Part shown: positions 60,983-64,000 of the stretch, one piece after another
How positions within the stretch are numbered: the first letter of the stretch is position 1
Layout of the letters: each line of letters opens with the position of its first letter
DNA from: Cyrtodaria siliqua
Lineage: Eukaryota > Mollusca > Bivalvia > Adapedonta > Hiatellidae
NCBI GenBank assembly: GCA_037043455.1
Contig: JAWPHD010001126.1
Coordinates: 248,001 to 312,000, forward strand
DNA length: 64,000 nt
Direction of reading: 5' to 3'
Position numbers and translations under genes: made by a program
Notes under the pieces: model-generated
Told to the model about the DNA's origin: nothing
Database searches by the model: none
What the model saw: the letters and a program-made list of their open reading frames with translations, nothing else

Positions 60983-63156
60983 TTTATGTCAGGTGATCTA
61001 TTGGGATCACTCTGTGCCGTCGTCCGTCGTCCGTCCGTCCGTCGTCGTTAACTTTTCTTCAAACGACTTCTCCTCAGAAACCGCTTGGCTAATTTTGACT
61101 AAACTTCACATGGATGATCCTTAGATGAATGCTTTTTAGATTTGTTAAAATTAGGTCAGCGCGACATCAAAGATGGCCGCCATTGCCATATATGGTCTAA
61201 ACCTTAAAAAAAATCTTCTTCTCCAGAACCGCATGACAGATTTCAACAGTTTTTCTTTTAAAATGATCGCCAACGCCTACACTATCAAGTTTGTTCAAAT
61301 AAAGTCCCCGGGGTCAAAAATGGCCGTGCCCCGGGGATCCAAAGTTTGTATATTGAGATTTTGCATGTTTTTCATATAGACATATAGGAAAAAACTTTAA
61401 AAAATCATCTTCTCTGAAACCACAAGGCACAGAGCTCTCATGTATTACATGTAGCATCATCTTATGGTCCTCTACTAAGTTTGTTCAAATGGTGACCCTG
61501 GGGTCAAATTTGTCCCCGCTCCGAGGGGTCACAGTTTTACATAGACTTATATTGGAAAACAAAATAAAAAATCTTCTCTGAAACTACAAGAGCCAGAGGT
61601 TTAATGTTTTGCATTTACTATAAGTATATGGTCCTTGAGCAAGTTTGTTCAAATGGTGACCACCGGGTCACATTTGACCCCGCCCCAAGGATCACATGGT
61701 TTGCATAGACATGTATAGGGAAAAACTTAAAAAATCTTCTTCTCTGAAACTGCAAGAGCCAGAGGTTTAATATTTTGCATTTGCTATAAGCTTATGGTCC
61801 TCTACCAAGTTTGTTCAAATGGTGACCCAGGGGTCACATTTGGCCCCACCCCGGGGGTCACAGTTTTACATAGGCTTGTATAGGCAAAAACTGAAAACAA
61901 TCTTCTTCTCTGAAACTACAAGAGCCAGAGGTTTAATATTTTGCATTTACTATAATATTATAGTCCTTTACTAGGTTTGTTCAAATGGTGACCCTGGGGT
62001 CACATTTGGCCCCGCCCCGGTGGTCACAGTTTTACATAGACTTGTATAGGGAAAACTTAAAAAATCTTCTTCTGAAACTACAAGAGCCAGAGGTTTAACA
62101 TTTTGCATTTACTATAAGATTATGGTCCTTTTCCAAGTTTGTTCTAATGGTTACACTGGGGTTACATTTGGCCCCGCCCCAGGGGTCACAGGTTTTACAA
62201 AGACTTGTATAGGGAAAAACTTAAAAAATCTTCTCCGAAACTGCTTGAGCCAGATGTTCAATATTTTGCATTTGCTATAAGCTTATAGTCCTCTACCAAG
62301 TTTGTTCAAATGGTGACGCTAGGGTTACATTTGACCCCACCCCAGGGGTCACATGTTTTACATAGACTTGTATAGGGAAAAACTTAAACAATCTAATCTT
62401 CTCTGGAACTGCTTGAGCCAGATGTTCAATATTTTGCATTTTCTACAAGCTTCTGATCCTTTACCCAGTTTGTTCAAATGGTGACCCTGGTGTCAAATTT
62501 GGCCCCGCCCCGGGGGTCACAGTTTTACATAGATTTATATAGGATTTTTTTTTTAAATCTTCTTCTCTGAAAGAACAAGAGCCAGAGGTTTAATATTTTG
62601 AAGTTACTATAAGATTATGGTCCTTTACCAAGTTTGTTCAAATGGTGACCCTGGGGTTATATTTGGCCCCGCCCCCGCGATCACAGTTTTACATAGACTT
62701 GTATAGGGAAAAATTTAAAAAATCTTCTTCTCTGAAACTGCAAGAGCCAGAGGTTTAATATTTTGCATTTACTATGCGCTTATGGTCCTTTACCAAGTTT
62801 ATTAAACTGGTGACGGCTCTGCCCCAGGGGTCATATGTTTTACATAGACTTGTATAGGGAAAAACTTAAAAAATCTTCTCTTTCTGAAACCACAAGGCAC
62901 ACAGCTCTCCTATATTACATGTAGCCCTTGGGTCACATTTGGCCATGCCCCAGAGGTTACACCTTCATTTTGTCTTTGATCTTTACCAAACTTTGTCAGT
63001 GTCTTTATATCAATGTTGGTAAACAACAGAGGCCACATTTCTCGGACAATCTTAACCAAAGTTGCACAGATTGTATATGATCATAAGATTTCGAAGAAGT
63101 TCGATAATGAACAATTACTCAGGTGATCGATATAGGGCCATCTTGGCCCTCTTGTT
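60983..63156 (+). mobile_element. H2 element, complete copy: hairpin, GTCC tract, ~167-bp tandem units, 3' hairpin with CTTGTT
   Basis: The 5' end is AGGTGATC-TATTGG-GATCAC, then a GTCGTCCGTCC tract (61018-61051) and a leader (CGACTTCTCCTCAGAAACCG). About nine units with TTTGTTCAAATGGTGACCC, GGCCCCGCCCC and CAAGAGCCAGAGGTTTAAT follow. The 3' end has CAGGTGATCGATAT, a hairpin GGGCCA-TCT-TGGCCC and CTTGTT. The architecture is the same as H1 with different sequence. Non-coding. Confidence 0.65.
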
Positions 63157-63292
63157 TAATATATAAATGGTGATAAACCATAAAGCAACAAAAAAAAAAA
63201 AATCAAAAAAAAAAAATCACCTACCTACCTACCCACCTCAAAAATTCTGGGTCGGAGCACTGCAAACCAACAATTTTTTAAGGATGGCCTGA

Positions 63293-63460
63293 AGGACAAC
63301 ATATGAGTACCGTAGCCTGGTTTCTTGTCTAGTTTAGTATAATCCAATGGCCAATACTAAAGGACAACATATGAGTGCCATAGCCTGATTTCTGGTCTGG
63401 TTTAGTATAATCCAATGGCCAACACTAAAGGACAACATATGAGTGCCGTAGCCTGATTGA
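63293..63460. repeat. 68-bp minisatellite, third segment
   Basis: About 2.5 further units continue the array after the 6.7-kb element. They end at GCCTGATTGAAAGTTTGTG, where the repeat stops. Confidence 0.85.
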
Positions 63461-63630
63461 AAGTTTGTGTCCAGAGTGTAATATGGTGATTTGACAGCCG
63501 GAATATAGGAGATGAAAGCCAAATCGTCCACTACATTAAATATAAACATTCCTTAAATGCTCCACTTTATCTTAAATTAACACTCAATAAATAGATGTAT
63601 AGAGGAGTATTCATCTTTTAAATTCTAGTG
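63461..63630. other. Unassigned interval
   Basis: No feature recognised between the minisatellite and the SINE head. Confidence 0.3.
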
Positions 63631-63720
63631 GAGTGCGTGGTCAAGTGGTAGAGCGTCGGACTCCAGATCAAGAGGTCGTGGGTTGGATCCTCGTCATGGC
63701 TATGCTATTTATCCCTGAGC
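63631..63720 (+). mobile_element. tRNA-derived SINE head
   Basis: GTGGTCAAGTGGTAGAGCGT (box A region) and GTGGGTTGGATCCTCGTC (box B-like) are followed by TTTATCCCTGAGCAAGATA. The layout is like the minus-strand SINE at 13895-14062. The acceptor stem does not pair. Confidence 0.45.
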
Positions 63721-64000
63721 AAGATAATAAATCTGCATTACTTAGCACTGATTCTAACCAGGAAACTGTGAGAGTGATTAATTTAAGTTGCAAGAACTTG
63801 TGTTGCAATCGATTTAAAAGAAATATATTCCAGTTATTACTAATTTATAGACATTTTCAGTGGAGGTCAAACTTCAGGGGACATAATCCTTAATCAATTC
63901 ATAGTAATTTACATCTTTGTTCTTTCAATATATTATTTTTTATTTTCAGTATGTGTCGCGGTGGAGCAGAAAAAGAATGGTTGATGGAAGTCTGGTCATG

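Larger units (their letters stand above)
56575..63289. mobile_element. 6.7-kb element with 33-bp inverted ends and 3-bp TGA duplication
   Basis: The ends start GGCCATCCTTAAAAAATTGT and are inverted with one mismatch in 33 bp. TGA lies at 56572-56574 and 63290-63292, and the 68-bp array resumes across them. About 5.1 kb of the interior is accounted for by later H1 and H2 insertions, so the original element was about 1.6 kb. A plus-strand segment ending CTGTCAAG|GTAATT (56786) looks like a degraded exon next to a donor site. No transposase is readable. Three-bp duplication fits several superfamilies (PIF/Harbinger, CACTA, Zator, Academ); I do not assign one. Confidence 0.65.

Noticed and set aside
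63631..63703. A tRNA gene near the right edge
   Set aside because: Boxes A and B are recognisable but the acceptor and anticodon stems do not pair. A SINE head is more likely.

Overview
This window looks like non-coding and transposon-rich nuclear DNA of an invertebrate, most likely a bivalve mollusc. The reasons are its AT-rich composition, spliced gene remnants, and dispersed repeats with GTCCGTCC tracts and 'aagatggccgcc' or 'tttggccccgcccc' tandem units of the kind I know from bivalve assemblies. No intact long cellular gene is visible. What reads as protein is decayed or transposon-derived. All family assignments come from reading motifs; no database was searched.

Left part (1-25 kb). 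A minus-strand gene enters from the left edge. It has about 440 codons with one frameshift, a probable non-coding first exon and a CRE-like site, and its upstream DNA carries a cluster of AAAGGTTCGTTAC motifs. It is followed by 3' arrays of a ~320-bp tandem unit framed by conserved ends; I interpret these as non-autonomous Helentron-type elements (called H1). One H1 copy sits inside a TTAA-flanked foldback element (7697-12196) and has itself been entered by two TA-flanked elements. From 21.3 to 24.9 kb lies a broken minus-strand gene whose spaced motifs (SDE, SDR, C-x2-H) suggest an RNase-H-fold transposase-like protein.

Middle (25-46 kb). There is a second TA element with a 56-nt G run, a 51-bp minisatellite carrying six ATGCAAAT octamers, a 2.3-kb 48-bp minisatellite and a 20-bp array of CACACCTGGTGT. 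A tandem-repeat element (H3) is rich in nuclear-receptor-like AGGTCA direct repeats and contains three tRNA-like units spaced 241-242 bp apart. Next come two head-to-tail Penelope-like copies with the GIY-YIG module in front of the reverse transcriptase (RT), then a decayed jockey/CR1-type LINE.

Right part (46-64 kb). A 2.86-kb element has 9-bp target duplications, long inverted termini with GCGGACT repeats, and an internal perfect 160-bp palindrome. A 68-bp minisatellite is split by two elements: a 1.17-kb element with CAGGGG ends, and a 6.7-kb element with TGA target duplications and 33-bp inverted ends. The larger one now houses further H1 and H2 copies.

The parts do not form a pathway. 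They record repeated rounds of nested insertion, from which the order of events can be read.
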